Shown here piece by piece: positions 1 to 8,257 of a stretch of 29,381 nt of DNA. How positions within the stretch are numbered: the stretch's first letter is position 1; each line of letters opens with the position of its first letter. Origin of the DNA: CAHJWO01 sp964245885 (GTDB taxonomy: Bacteria > Verrucomicrobiota > Verrucomicrobiia > Chthoniobacterales > SZAS-18); NCBI GenBank assembly GCA_964245885.1, contig CAXTOX010000041.1, positions 1 to 29,381 of the forward strand, in the 5' to 3' direction. The position numbers and the translations under genes are program-made. The notes beneath the pieces are model-generated. The model had not been told where the DNA came from. It did not search any database and saw only the letters and a program-made list of their open reading frames with translations.

Positions 1-27
1 ATCCGTCCCATCGGTCCCATCCGTCCT
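1..27. repeat. Short tandem 9-mer repeat at window edge
   Basis: Three consecutive variants of a 9-base unit (atccgtccc, atcggtccc, atccgtcct) lie at the very start of the window. This is a short intergenic tandem repeat; no function can be assigned, and it may continue outside the window. Confidence 0.6.
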
Positions 28-31
28 ACTC

Positions 32-241
32 TCAACCATCCTGAGAACGGGTGTACCTTGTGGATGAACCGCTCGCCCACGCCGCCGGTTCGCGCAATTG
101 GTACAACATCTCGCCCGCTTTGCGCACGAGCAGCACCCTCTCATCTTCCCGCCCGGCGTAATCCTCCACGCGGATCGTGTCCGGGTCACGGTAACCCATG
201 TTGATGCGCCCGCACGTTTCCCGCGGGAACGCCGGCGGCAG
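32..241 (-). pseudogene. C-terminal remnant of a lactate racemase (LarA-like) gene
   Basis: Directly after the stop codon of the 94-aa gene upstream, and in the same reading frame, about 69 codons stay open. They read as a LarA-type C-terminus: a Gly-Arg-Ile-Asn-Met-Gly-Tyr-Arg-Asp-Pro stretch, then AGREDERVLLVRKAGEMLYQL. LarA proteins, which are nickel-dependent lactate racemases, typically end with a very similar NLGY-DP and AGE-LY-L pattern. The N-terminal several hundred residues (nickel-pincer binding and catalytic domains) are absent, so this cannot be an active racemase. An internal ATG at 199 could start a 55-aa peptide, but I read the segment as a remnant. The family call rests on recall of the LarA C-terminus without alignment. 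Confidence 0.55.
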
Positions 242-526
242 TCATGGCTCCGATTCCGTCCCGCCGTCCTCGCTCGTCAACGGCCGGTTCGCATCCAGAA
301 AGGCTGCCACGCCGGGGCTGTTCTTCTCGAAGTCCAGCAGGACGCGTTCGCGGCATTTCTCGGTGAGTTCCTTCAGTTCGCGGCGAAATTGCGCCACGTT
401 GAATTCGTCGCCGTCCAGCCGCTTGAGGATCGTTTCCGCCACCACCTGCAAGGCCATGCCGTGCGCAAACAGGTTGATCACTTCCCGGGTCAGGGTGATG
501 TCGAGGTCTTTCGGTTCTTCAGCCAT
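242..526 (-). CDS. Unknown 94-aa protein
   Basis: The 94-codon ORF begins MAEEPKDLDITLTREVINLF and ends in an acidic, Ser/Thr/Glu-rich tail. The body is predicted to be mostly helical and charged, with no signal peptide or membrane segment. The ATG at 526 is chosen because the longer upstream frame runs into the SDR remnant, whose stop codon lies only 4 bases before this ATG. That spacing suggests the two were an operon. I do not recognise the family. It sits between two broken metabolic genes (SDR upstream, LarA remnant downstream), so it may be the only intact part of a former sugar-acid or lactate utilisation operon. Confidence 0.6.
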   Translation of the reverse strand: MAEEPKDLDITLTREVINLFAHGMALQVVAETILKRLDGDEFNVAQFRRELKELTEKCRERVLLDFEKNSPGVAAFLDANRPLTSEDGGTESEP

Positions 527-530
527 GATG

Positions 531-784
531 TTAGATCGTTTGTGACAAGAATCCGCCGTCCACGCGCAGGTCGATGCCGGTGACAAACCCCGCGGCCCGC
601 GCGTTGGCCACAAACACCGCCGCGCCGATCAATTCGGACTCTGCATCGAAGCGACCCATGGGTGTATGCTCCAGGATCGACCGGCACCCGCCGCGGCGAG
701 ACCTTCGGCCAGCGCGCCGCCAAGCACGCCGGTCCCGCCGATGACCACGGCGACCTCGCCCGTCAGATCAAAAAGGGAGTTCAT
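531..784 (-). pseudogene. SDR oxidoreductase with large internal deletion
   Basis: The first 34 codons (MNSLFDLTGEVAVVIGGTGV...) are a classic short-chain dehydrogenase N-terminus with a Rossmann GGTGVLGG nucleotide-binding loop. The last 42 codons (MGRFDAESELIGAAVFVANA, ending VDGGFLSQTI) are an equally classic SDR C-terminus. The middle, about 170-190 residues in a normal family member and containing the catalytic Ser-Tyr-Lys, is missing, and the two pieces are in different frames. The N-terminal wording resembles SDRs annotated as D-mannonate oxidoreductases. Either a real deletion or a collapsed assembly could explain the join near 665-690. It cannot encode a working enzyme as written. 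Confidence 0.75.
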
Positions 785-926
785 GCAAACGGGTGCATAC
801 CGGAGAGGACCGCTTTTTGGAAGCACGTTCCACCGCCGTGCTCCCTCTGGCGATGCGCCGCACAGGAAACCAATGCTGCTCGGAGAGTGCCACCCACCAA
901 CCAAGCCCCGCCTGGCCGGTTCACCG

Positions 927-2138
927 TCATTCCGAAGACGCTTCGCCGGTCGGCGGCGGGACAGGCGATGACACGGGAGTCGCGGCCAGTTCCTTCAAGA
1001 AACTCTCCGCGCGCGCCATGTCGGGATGTTCGACGCCCGCCTCGCGCAGATCCACCAGATCCTGGAGGGCGATCTGCGCGCCGGTGCGGCCCCACGAGCC
1101 GGTTTTATCCTTGTCCTGCTGGTAAATACTCTTCGCCCAATCAAAATGTCCCCCCAACAGATAGGCGTGGGCGAGGTTGAGGTGAATCCACAGTTGGTTG
1201 CCGTCGATGCTCAGCGCCTTCAGCGCGGCGGCGCGGGCCTCCTCGACCTTTCCCGCAAAGAGTCGCGTCCAGGAAGCGGTGCCGTACGCGAGGAGGTTGG
1301 CAGGCTTCATCCCGATGGCTTCGGCCAGGTCTGCTTCGGAGCGGTCGAACAGCTTCTGGCCGGTCAGGGTCATGGCACGCTCGCGCAAGGCTTCGTAACG
1401 CTTCGTCTCGTTTTCCTCGCCGGTCTCCTCGGTGGACTGGAGGATGTCGTCGTAGAGTTCCTCCGCTTCCTTCCAGCGTTTGAGTTCGAGGAGGCATTCG
1501 CCGCGTTGATCGACCGTGGACTGGCCGGTTTTCTCCGCCTGCTCGTAGTCCGACAAAGCCTGCTCGAACCGACCCAGGTTGCTCTCCGCGATCCCCCGGT
1601 TGAACAACTCCACGCCGTGGTATTCTGATTTGTCGGCGTCGCGTTCGATGACCTGGGTGAAATCGGCGATGGCCTTTTCGCATTGGTTGGTCTCGGCGTA
1701 CGCGCAGCCGCGCCAGTGGTAGAGATCGGTATGCTCGGGGCTGAGCTGGATCGCGGCGTCCAGATCGTGGATGGCGTCGGGGTAGCGTTTCTTGAGGAAA
1801 CGGTCGACGGCGCGGTTCAGGAGCGGTTCAAAGGAGTTGGGCGCGGCTTGGACGGCGTGGTCGTTGTCCTCCTCGGCGAGGGTGGTTAGTTGCAGGCGTG
1901 CGTAGGCCCCGGCGCGGCCGGCAAAAGCCTTCCAGTTGTGGGGATCACTTTGGATCGCCTCGGTGTACGCCTTGATGGCATCTTCCAGGTCGTTGTCGGT
2001 CAAGGACTTCTGGCCGCGTTCCATGGCGTTGCCAGTCTCCCGCGCGGCGCGTTCGATGGCCGGGGCACGACACGGCAGCAGGAGCAAAAGGCTGGCGGCG
2101 GCCAGCAGGGCAGGTCGGATCGTCATGGAAGTCATCAT
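927..2138 (-). CDS. Secreted tetratricopeptide-repeat protein
   Basis: The protein is 403 aa and begins with a cleavable signal peptide (basic start, then a Leu/Ala-rich core ending near CRAPAIE). About eight TPR-like helix pairs follow: DLEDAIKAYTEAIQSDPHNW near residue 52, YPDAIHDLDAAIQLSPEHTD near 117, CEKAIADFTQVIERDADKSE near 154, and further degenerate repeats to about residue 350. The final 20 residues are a Pro/Ser-rich tail. TPR proteins act as protein-binding scaffolds, and this one should be periplasmic. MMTSM at the start offers several ATGs (2138, 2135, 2126); the first is used. It is transcribed divergently from the helicase gene, with 114 bases between them. No specific partner can be named. 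Confidence 0.85.
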   Translation of the reverse strand: MMTSMTIRPALLAAASLLLLLPCRAPAIERAARETGNAMERGQKSLTDNDLEDAIKAYTEAIQSDPHNWKAFAGRAGAYARLQLTTLAEEDNDHAVQAAPNSFEPLLNRAVDRFLKKRYPDAIHDLDAAIQLSPEHTDLYHWRGCAYAETNQCEKAIADFTQVIERDADKSEYHGVELFNRGIAESNLGRFEQALSDYEQAEKTGQSTVDQRGECLLELKRWKEAEELYDDILQSTEETGEENETKRYEALRERAMTLTGQKLFDRSEADLAEAIGMKPANLLAYGTASWTRLFAGKVEEARAAALKALSIDGNQLWIHLNLAHAYLLGGHFDWAKSIYQQDKDKTGSWGRTGAQIALQDLVDLREAGVEHPDMARAESFLKELAATPVSSPVPPPTGEASSE

Positions 2139-2252
2139 AAACTAGAACGTGCCCGTTGCGAATGGCGGATTGGTCGGAAGAGACAACCTTGAGTATCTTC
2201 CGCACGTGAACCGGACGAAAATCCGCCGTATGGTCCCGCAACCCGCCATCCC

Positions 2253-4789
2253 TTGCCTGCCCTGACCCTCTACGACCTGCTGCCGCGCGCGACGGACGTT
2301 CCCACGAACGACTTCCTGCTCGGCCGTTTCCTCGAATACGTCGCGGGCCGCGCGCTCGAACTTTACCCCGCGCAGGAGGCCGCGATCCTGGAGTTGTTCG
2401 AGGAGAAAAACGTCATCCTCAACACGCCGACCGGCTCCGGGAAGTCGCTCGTCGCCGCCGCGCTCCAGTTCAAGGCGCTCGCGCAGGGGCGGCGCTCGGT
2501 CTACACCTGCCCGATCAAGGCGCTGGTGAACGAAAAATGGCTCTCGCTGTGCCGGGAGTTCGGACCGCAAAACGTCGGGCTGTCCACGGGCGACGCCACC
2601 GTCAACCGCGACGCGCCGATCCTGTGTTGCACGGCGGAAATCCTCGCCAACCTGGCGCTCCGCGAAGGCTCGCGCGCGGAGGTGCGCGACGTGATCCTCG
2701 ACGAGTTCCATTACTACGCCGACCGGGAGCGCGGCGGCGCGTGGCAACTCCCGCTGCTGACCCTGCCGCAGTGCCGGTTTCTACTCATGTCGGCGACGTT
2801 GGGCGACACGGCGTTTTTTGAAGACGAACTAACATCGCTCAACGGCCGGGAAACCGTGACGGTCCGCGCGACCGAACGGCCCGTGCCGCTGGAACATAGT
2901 TACAGCGAAACGCCGCTCGCGCAGACGCTGGAAAACCTCGTGGTCGGCGGCAAGGGGCCGGTGTACGTCGTGCATTTCACGCAGGCGGCGGCGGCGGAAA
3001 GCGCACAGGCGTTCACGAGCATCAACGTCAGCAGCAAGGACGAGAAAGCGGCCATCGCCCGCGCGTTGGAGGGATTTCGTTTCGCGAGTCCGTACGGGCC
3101 GGAGTTGAAGCGGTGGCTGCGGCATGGCATCGGGTTGCACCACGCCGGGTTGCTGCCCAAGTACCGTGTGCTGGTCGAACAGCTGGCGCAGCAGGGATTG
3201 TTGAAAGTCATCTGCGGCACGGACACGCTCGGGGTGGGCATCAACGTGCCGATCCGCACGGTGCTTTTCACCCGGTTGTGCAAATACGACGGGCAGAAAA
3301 CGGCGATCCTGAGCGCGCGGGATTTTCACCAGATCGGCGGACGCGCGGGGCGCAAGGGCTACGACAACGTCGGGTACGTCGTCGCGCAGGCCCCGGAACA
3401 CGCCATCGAAAATCTCCAGCTCGAACAGAAGGCGAACGGAAAGAAGTTCGTGCGCCGGAAGCCGCCCGAGAAAGGATACGTGCCGTGGGACAAGGCGACG
3501 TTTACCCGCTTGATCTCCGCGCCGCCCGAACGCCTCCAGCCACAACTCCAGGTCACGCACGGGATGCTCTTGAACGTCCTCGGCCGTACGCACGAGGACG
3601 GCTGCCGCGCGATGCAGCGGATCATCCGCGCCAGCCATGACCCGGCAAAGACCAAGAAGGCGAACTTCCGGCGCGCGTGGCAGCTGTTCCGCTCGCTGGT
3701 CGAACGCAAGATCGTGGAGTTCGCGCCGCGCGACGCGGCGGGCGTGAAGCTGCGGCTCAACGTCGGGTTGCAGGAGGATTTCTCCATGAACCACGCGTTG
3801 TCGTTGTACGTCCACGACACGCTGCCGCTCATGGACCCGCAGGCCCCGGATTACGCGCTGGTCGTGCTGACGCTGGTCGAGTCGATATTAGAAGACCCGG
3901 ACCTGATCCTGCACCGGCAGTTGGCGAAGCTCAAAACGGCGGCCGTCGCGCAGATGAAGGCCGATGGCGTCGAGTACGACGAGCGCATGGAACGGCTCGA
4001 AAAACTCGAACACCCGAAACCGAACCGCGAATTTATTTACAGCACGTTCAACCAGTTCGCGGAAAAACATCCTTGGGTCGGTCAGGAAAACATCCGCATC
4101 AAGTCGGTTCGTTCGCGGATTACATCAAAATCTACGAACTCCAGCGCGCGGAGGGCCTCTTGCTGCGTCACCTGACGGGCGTTTACAAGGCGCTGACCCA
4201 GACCGTGCCCGATGCGGCCAAGAACGACGCTTTGCGCGAGATCGAACTGTACCTGGGTGCCCTGGTCCGGCAGGTGGACAGCAGCCTGCTCGACGAATGG
4301 CGGCGGATGCAGGACCCCAATTACCGGCCTGCATTGGGTGAGGAACCGGAGGTGCGCCCGCCCGGCTGGGAAGAAGCGCAACGGGACATCACGCGCGACA
4401 AGGAGGCGTTCACCGCGCTGGTGCGCAACGCGATCTTCGCGTTCCTACGGGCGCTGTCGGTCGGTGACGCGGCGGGCGCGCTGGCAGCGTTGGGTGAACC
4501 ACCGACCGGAGAAGGTGAACCGTGGACGGCCGACCGTCTGCGCGCGGCGTTGGACGGCTATCTCGCCGCACGCGGCCGGGTGCGTCTGGACCCCGAGGCG
4601 CGCAATCGTCGGCACACGTACGTCGTTCCCAACGACGAGGACAAAAGCCGCTGGCTCGTGCAACAGATGCTCGTGGACCCCGAGGGATTCAACGATTGGA
4701 CGGCGGAGTTCGACGTGGACCTGAGCCGGTCGCGTGAGGCCGGTGAGCCGGCGCTGCGCCTGCGGCGGTTAGGCCCGTTGGCGGAGTGA
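2253..4789 (+). pseudogene. Ski2-like DExH RNA helicase with C-terminal DUF3516, frameshifted
   Basis: The gene begins at a TTG (2253), runs in one frame to about 4110, and its homologous continuation is in another frame to the stop at 4789. The helicase core is complete: Walker A TPTGSGKS (about residues 58-65), DEFH box (149-152), MSAT motif (179-182), an HHAGLLPKYR segment, and motif VI QIGGRAGRKGYD. The C-terminal half has the DUF3516 character (KHPWVGQENI, then ADYIKIYELQRAEGLLLRHL). At the junction, family members as I remember them carry about 8-10 extra residues between the IKS and SFADY segments, so a short frame-breaking deletion is more likely than a simple one-base error. Unless the frame is restored, the product is a 640-aa protein lacking most of DUF3516. 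Such helicases unwind structured RNA using ATP. Confidence 0.8.
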
Positions 4790-4841
4790 TTTGGCGATTT
4801 TTGATGAACGTTCCACCGTGGGGGAAGGTCTGACAGGGACC

Positions 4842-5405
4842 ATGCATCGTCTTCCTCCCTCCCTCGCGCTCATCGCCGCGTTCCTCGTTTGCGCCGCGTC
4901 ACCGCTGCTAGCGCAGCAAAAACGCGTCAGCCCGCACGAGACGATCAGCAAGGGGATCGACGACAACCTCGTCATGGTCGTTTACGGCCGGCCCTACACG
5001 AAGGACCCCAAGAGCGGCGAGGCGCGCAAAATCTGGGGTGATGTCGTGCCCTTCGGCAAGGTCTGGCGCATGGGGGCCGACGAGGCGACGCTGCTCGTGA
5101 GCGCCAATCCGCTGACCCTCGGCGACACCACCGTGCCGGCGGGTGCTTACGAGTTGTTCATGCTGCCGATGGAAGACGGTTCGGCCAAGCTCATCATCAA
5201 CAAGCAGGTCGGCGAATGGGGAGCCTACACGTACGACGAGAAACAGGACCTCGCCCGCATCGACCTCAAGAAGGAAGCCGTCTCGTCTCCGGTTGATCAA
5301 TTCACCATCGCCATCGACAAGGGCGAGAAGGGCAGCGGGGCCGGGACGCTGAAGTTCATGTGGGCGGACGCGGCGTACGCGCTGCCGTTCACGGTGAAGA
5401 AATAA
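4842..5405 (+). CDS. Exported DUF2911 domain protein
   Basis: The 187-aa protein starts at ATG 4842, preceded by an AGGGA ribosome-binding sequence 4 bases upstream; the longer open frame from 4791 lacks this. A signal peptide (LALIAAFLVCAASPLLAQQ) precedes the mature part. DUF2911 hallmarks follow: VVYGRPYTKDP, then KIWGDVVPFGKVWRMGADEA near residues 65-85, a PAGAYELFMLP segment near 107-117, and a WGAYTYDEKQDL stretch near 127-138. DUF2911 proteins are widespread in Bacteroidota, Acidobacteriota and Verrucomicrobiota, and their biochemical role is unknown. The next gene starts 19 bases downstream, so co-transcription with the PIG-L gene is likely. Confidence 0.9.
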   Translation: MHRLPPSLALIAAFLVCAASPLLAQQKRVSPHETISKGIDDNLVMVVYGRPYTKDPKSGEARKIWGDVVPFGKVWRMGADEATLLVSANPLTLGDTTVPAGAYELFMLPMEDGSAKLIINKQVGEWGAYTYDEKQDLARIDLKKEAVSSPVDQFTIAIDKGEKGSGAGTLKFMWADAAYALPFTVKK

Positions 5406-5424
5406 CGCGCCGATTCCTCTGCGG

Positions 5425-7950
5425 ATGCGTTTCTTTGGTTTGGACCGGCTCCGCGCGGGCTGGTTCTTGTTCCCCGTCGTCATGGCGCTCGGCGCGGTCG
5501 GTTCGGCGGCGGTGGCGGCTGAGCCATTGCCGTCGTCCTCCATGATCCTGCAAGAACTCCGCGCCTTCCGCGAGTGTGGCAGCGTGCTCTACATCGCGGC
5601 GCACCCGGACGATGAGAACACGCAGTTCCTCGCGTACATGGCGCGCGGGCGCGGCGTGCGGACGGGCTATCTGTCGCTGACGCGCGGCGAGGGTGGGCAG
5701 GACCTGATCGGCCCGGAGATCGGTGACCCGCTGGGTGTCATCCGCACGCAGGAACTTCTCGCCGCCCGGCGCATCGACGGCGCGGAGCAATTCTTCACGC
5801 GGGCGCGGGACTTCGGATTTTCCAAGAGCTACGAGCAAACGCTCGCCAAGTGGGGCAAACAGGGAGTGCTCAGCGACGTGGTGCGGGTGATCCGGGAGTT
5901 CCGCCCGGACGTGATCGTCACGCGCTTCCCACCGGAGCCCGGCGGCACGCACGGCCACCACACGGCTAGCACGGTGCTGGCGCTGGAGGCGTTCAAGGCG
6001 GCGGGTGACCGCGAGGCGTTCCAGGACATGGAGAATCCTTGGCAGCCCGCGCGCATTTACTGGAACAGCTTCCGCGACGCGCGCGGCGCCACGCCGCCCC
6101 TACGGTTGGACATCGGCGGCTACCTGCCGCTCTTGGGCGAGTCCATCGGGGAAATTTCCGCCCGCAGCCGCTCCAGCCACCGCAGCCAGGGATATGGCTC
6201 GGTCGCCACCCGCGGGGCGCGGTTGGATGATTTCCAACCGCTCGACGGCAAACCGGCAGGGAAAGATCTGTTCGACGGCATCGACACGACCTGGATGCGA
6301 TGGCCAAAATACGCGCAGGTCGGCGGGCTGGTGGACGAGATCCTCGCGCATTTCGATCCGCAGCGTCCCGCCGCCAGCGTGCCCGCGCTGTTGCGTATTC
6401 AACATTTCCTCACGGACAAGCTGTCTGCCCGTGAGAAGTTCGATCCCGACGAGGAGATCATCCGGCAGAAAAGCCGGGACCTCGACCACATCCTGCAAGA
6501 GTGCTTGGGGTTGTACGTCGAGACGACCGTCGCGCAGTCGGACGTGGTTCCGGGCGAGACGCTCCGGCTGCGGCATACCATGGTGGTCCGAGCAGACGTT
6601 CCTGTGACCCTGATCGGAGTTAATATGAACCCGGGTGAAAATTTGTCGGTCGAGCAAGGGGATATTGTCCTGCCCAACAATCAGCCGCTCACGCAGGAGT
6701 TGGCTTGGAGACCGAAGGCAGACCAGCCCTTGAGTCAACCGTACTGGCTACAGGAGGCAGGCACCGCCGGGTTGTACGAGGTCGGGGACGAGGCGCTCGT
6801 CGGCGCGGCGGACAACCCGCCGGCCGCTGAGGTGTACGATCTCTTCAAGGTGGGCGATGAAACGCTGCTGGTCACCACCGAACTACAGGATGTCACGGCT
6901 GACCCCGTGAAGGGAGAAATTCGGCGCAAGCTCGATGTGATCGCGCCGATTTCGCTTTCGCCGACGCAGAACGTGGAGCTTTTCACTCCCGAGTCCGACC
7001 GTACGGTGGAAGTTGAAGTCCGTGCCTATCGCCCCGGCCAGTCCGGCTCACTGAAACTGGCCGCGCCAGATGGTTGGACCATCGCGCCGGACTCACAGCC
7101 GTTCCACCTCGCGGCGGTCGGAGACCATGCGCGGCTGACATTCACGGTTCATGCGCCCTCGCAACCGGGGACGGCTGCCATCATCGCCGAAGCCACCATC
7201 GGTGGACACACCTACAACACCACGCGGCAGGACATTCGCTACGACCACATCCCGTTCCAACTTCTCCAGCCGCCTGCGCAAGTGCAGGCCGTTTGTCTCG
7301 ACCTCCAGATTCGCGGCAAAACCGTCGGCTACCTGCCCGGCGCGGGTGACCGGACCGCCGAGGCGCTTGAGGCGATGGGCTACGCCGTCACGACGTTATC
7401 CGGCGCAGACCTGACGCCCGAGCGGCTGCGCGCGTTCGACGCGGTGGTCGTCGGCGTGCGCGCGTTCAACGTCCGCACGGACCTCGCCGCCGGGTTGCCC
7501 GCGCTGTTCGCCTACGCGGAAAACGGCGGCACCGTCGTCGAGCAGTATAACACGCCCAACGAATTGAAGAACCCGCGCCTGGCTCCGTACGCACTGGAAC
7601 TCTCCCGGGACCTGCCCCGGCAGCGGGTCACGGACGAAAACGCACTGGTCACGTTGCTCGCGCCCGACCATCCGGCGTTCAACGTGCCGAACCGGATCAC
7701 GTCCGCTGACTTCGACGGTTGGGTGCAGGAACGCGGGTTGAACTTCCCGGTGACGTGGGACCAGGAACACTTCGAGACGCTACTGGCGTGCAGCGACGCA
7801 GGAGAACCGCCGTTGAAAAGCGGCCTGCTCGTGGCGCACTGCGGCAAGGGATATTTCGTGTACACCGGTCTGTCGTTCTTCCGGCAATTGCCCGCCGGGG
7901 TGCCGGGTGCGTACCGGTTGTTTGCCAACCTCGTTTCACTGGGCAGATGA
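5425..7950 (+). CDS. Large exported PIG-L (LmbE-like) deacetylase
   Basis: The 841-aa protein has an N-terminal signal sequence (about residues 1-32) and then a PIG-L/LmbE zinc-deacetylase domain: AHPDDEN at residues 59-65 supplies His-Asp-Asp zinc and catalytic residues, and GGTHGHHTAST near 170 the second zinc-site histidines. A beta-rich middle (about 350-620, including NPG-fold-like segments such as EVEVRAYRPGQSGSLKLAAP) and a C-terminal Rossmann-like region (about 630-841, VVVGVRAFNVRTDL and a NGGTVVEQYNT stretch) follow. This long form is common in Bacteroidota and Acidobacteriota; its substrate is unknown, presumably an N-acetylated sugar. BshB of bacillithiol synthesis is a short cytoplasmic member of the same superfamily, but the signal peptide argues against BshB function here despite the nearby bshA. 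Confidence 0.88.
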   Translation: MRFFGLDRLRAGWFLFPVVMALGAVGSAAVAAEPLPSSSMILQELRAFRECGSVLYIAAHPDDENTQFLAYMARGRGVRTGYLSLTRGEGGQDLIGPEIGDPLGVIRTQELLAARRIDGAEQFFTRARDFGFSKSYEQTLAKWGKQGVLSDVVRVIREFRPDVIVTRFPPEPGGTHGHHTASTVLALEAFKAAGDREAFQDMENPWQPARIYWNSFRDARGATPPLRLDIGGYLPLLGESIGEISARSRSSHRSQGYGSVATRGARLDDFQPLDGKPAGKDLFDGIDTTWMRWPKYAQVGGLVDEILAHFDPQRPAASVPALLRIQHFLTDKLSAREKFDPDEEIIRQKSRDLDHILQECLGLYVETTVAQSDVVPGETLRLRHTMVVRADVPVTLIGVNMNPGENLSVEQGDIVLPNNQPLTQELAWRPKADQPLSQPYWLQEAGTAGLYEVGDEALVGAADNPPAAEVYDLFKVGDETLLVTTELQDVTADPVKGEIRRKLDVIAPISLSPTQNVELFTPESDRTVEVEVRAYRPGQSGSLKLAAPDGWTIAPDSQPFHLAAVGDHARLTFTVHAPSQPGTAAIIAEATIGGHTYNTTRQDIRYDHIPFQLLQPPAQVQAVCLDLQIRGKTVGYLPGAGDRTAEALEAMGYAVTTLSGADLTPERLRAFDAVVVGVRAFNVRTDLAAGLPALFAYAENGGTVVEQYNTPNELKNPRLAPYALELSRDLPRQRVTDENALVTLLAPDHPAFNVPNRITSADFDGWVQERGLNFPVTWDQEHFETLLACSDAGEPPLKSGLLVAHCGKGYFVYTGLSFFRQLPAGVPGAYRLFANLVSLGR

Positions 7951-7991
7951 ATGGCGGGACTGCCGAAAAGCCGCGGAGCGGCCATCGTCAC

Positions 7992-8101
7992 AAGGTAGGG
8001 TCGCCTCTCCGAGGCGATCCAAATTTTATCTGGATGACTGCGCCTATGGTCCGGCACCCACCAGAAAATCTGGGATCGCCTCGGAGAGGCGACCCTACCT
8101 T
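7992..8101. repeat. Palindromic intergenic repeat, copy 1
   Basis: A 110-base element has near-perfect terminal inverted arms (left AAGGTAGGGTCGCCTCTCCG, right its complement). Each arm also folds by itself through TCGCCTC/GAGGCGA. The central part contains a tctggatgact segment and an agaaaatctggga segment shared with copy 2 at 18328. It fills the gap between the PIG-L gene and the 48-aa gene and ends 9 bases before the latter's start codon. It looks like a REP/MITE-type element; no transposase is visible. Confidence 0.85.
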
Positions 8102-8110
8102 ATAACGACG

Positions 8111-8257
8111 ATGGAGCCTGCCATTGAACCGCCGCCCGACGACGCCGTCACCGGTCTGCCGTTCCTGCGCACCTGGCGCGCGGTGTACGCGTTCGTCCTG
8201 GCGGCTTTCGCGTTGACGCTGGCGCTCCTGATCGCGCTCACGCTGGCTTACCCGTGA
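8111..8257 (+). CDS. 48-aa single-pass membrane peptide preceding the symporter
   Basis: The 48-aa ORF (MEPAIEPPPDDAVTGLPFLR, then a hydrophobic segment) has an acidic, proline-rich cytoplasmic N-terminus and one predicted transmembrane helix (about residues 22-46). Its stop codon overlaps the GTG start of the symporter gene (GTGA), which argues strongly for translational coupling. Small one-helix proteins encoded immediately before sodium:solute symporter genes are a recurring arrangement, so an accessory subunit or assembly factor is the natural inference. The open frame extends upstream through the palindromic repeat, but this ATG lies just after the repeat and gives a plausible length. 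Confidence 0.7.
   Translation: MEPAIEPPPDDAVTGLPFLRTWRAVYAFVLAAFALTLALLIALTLAYP

Noticed and set aside
98..1180. Plus-strand open frames over the SDR, 94-aa and LarA remnants (98-583, 662-1180 and others)
   Set aside because: They are complementary-strand shadows; recognisable protein sequence is found only on the minus strand.
5425..7950. PIG-L gene as bshB of the bacillithiol pathway
   Set aside because: It is 841 aa with a signal peptide, whereas BshB is a cytoplasmic enzyme of about 230 aa. Only the catalytic fold is shared.
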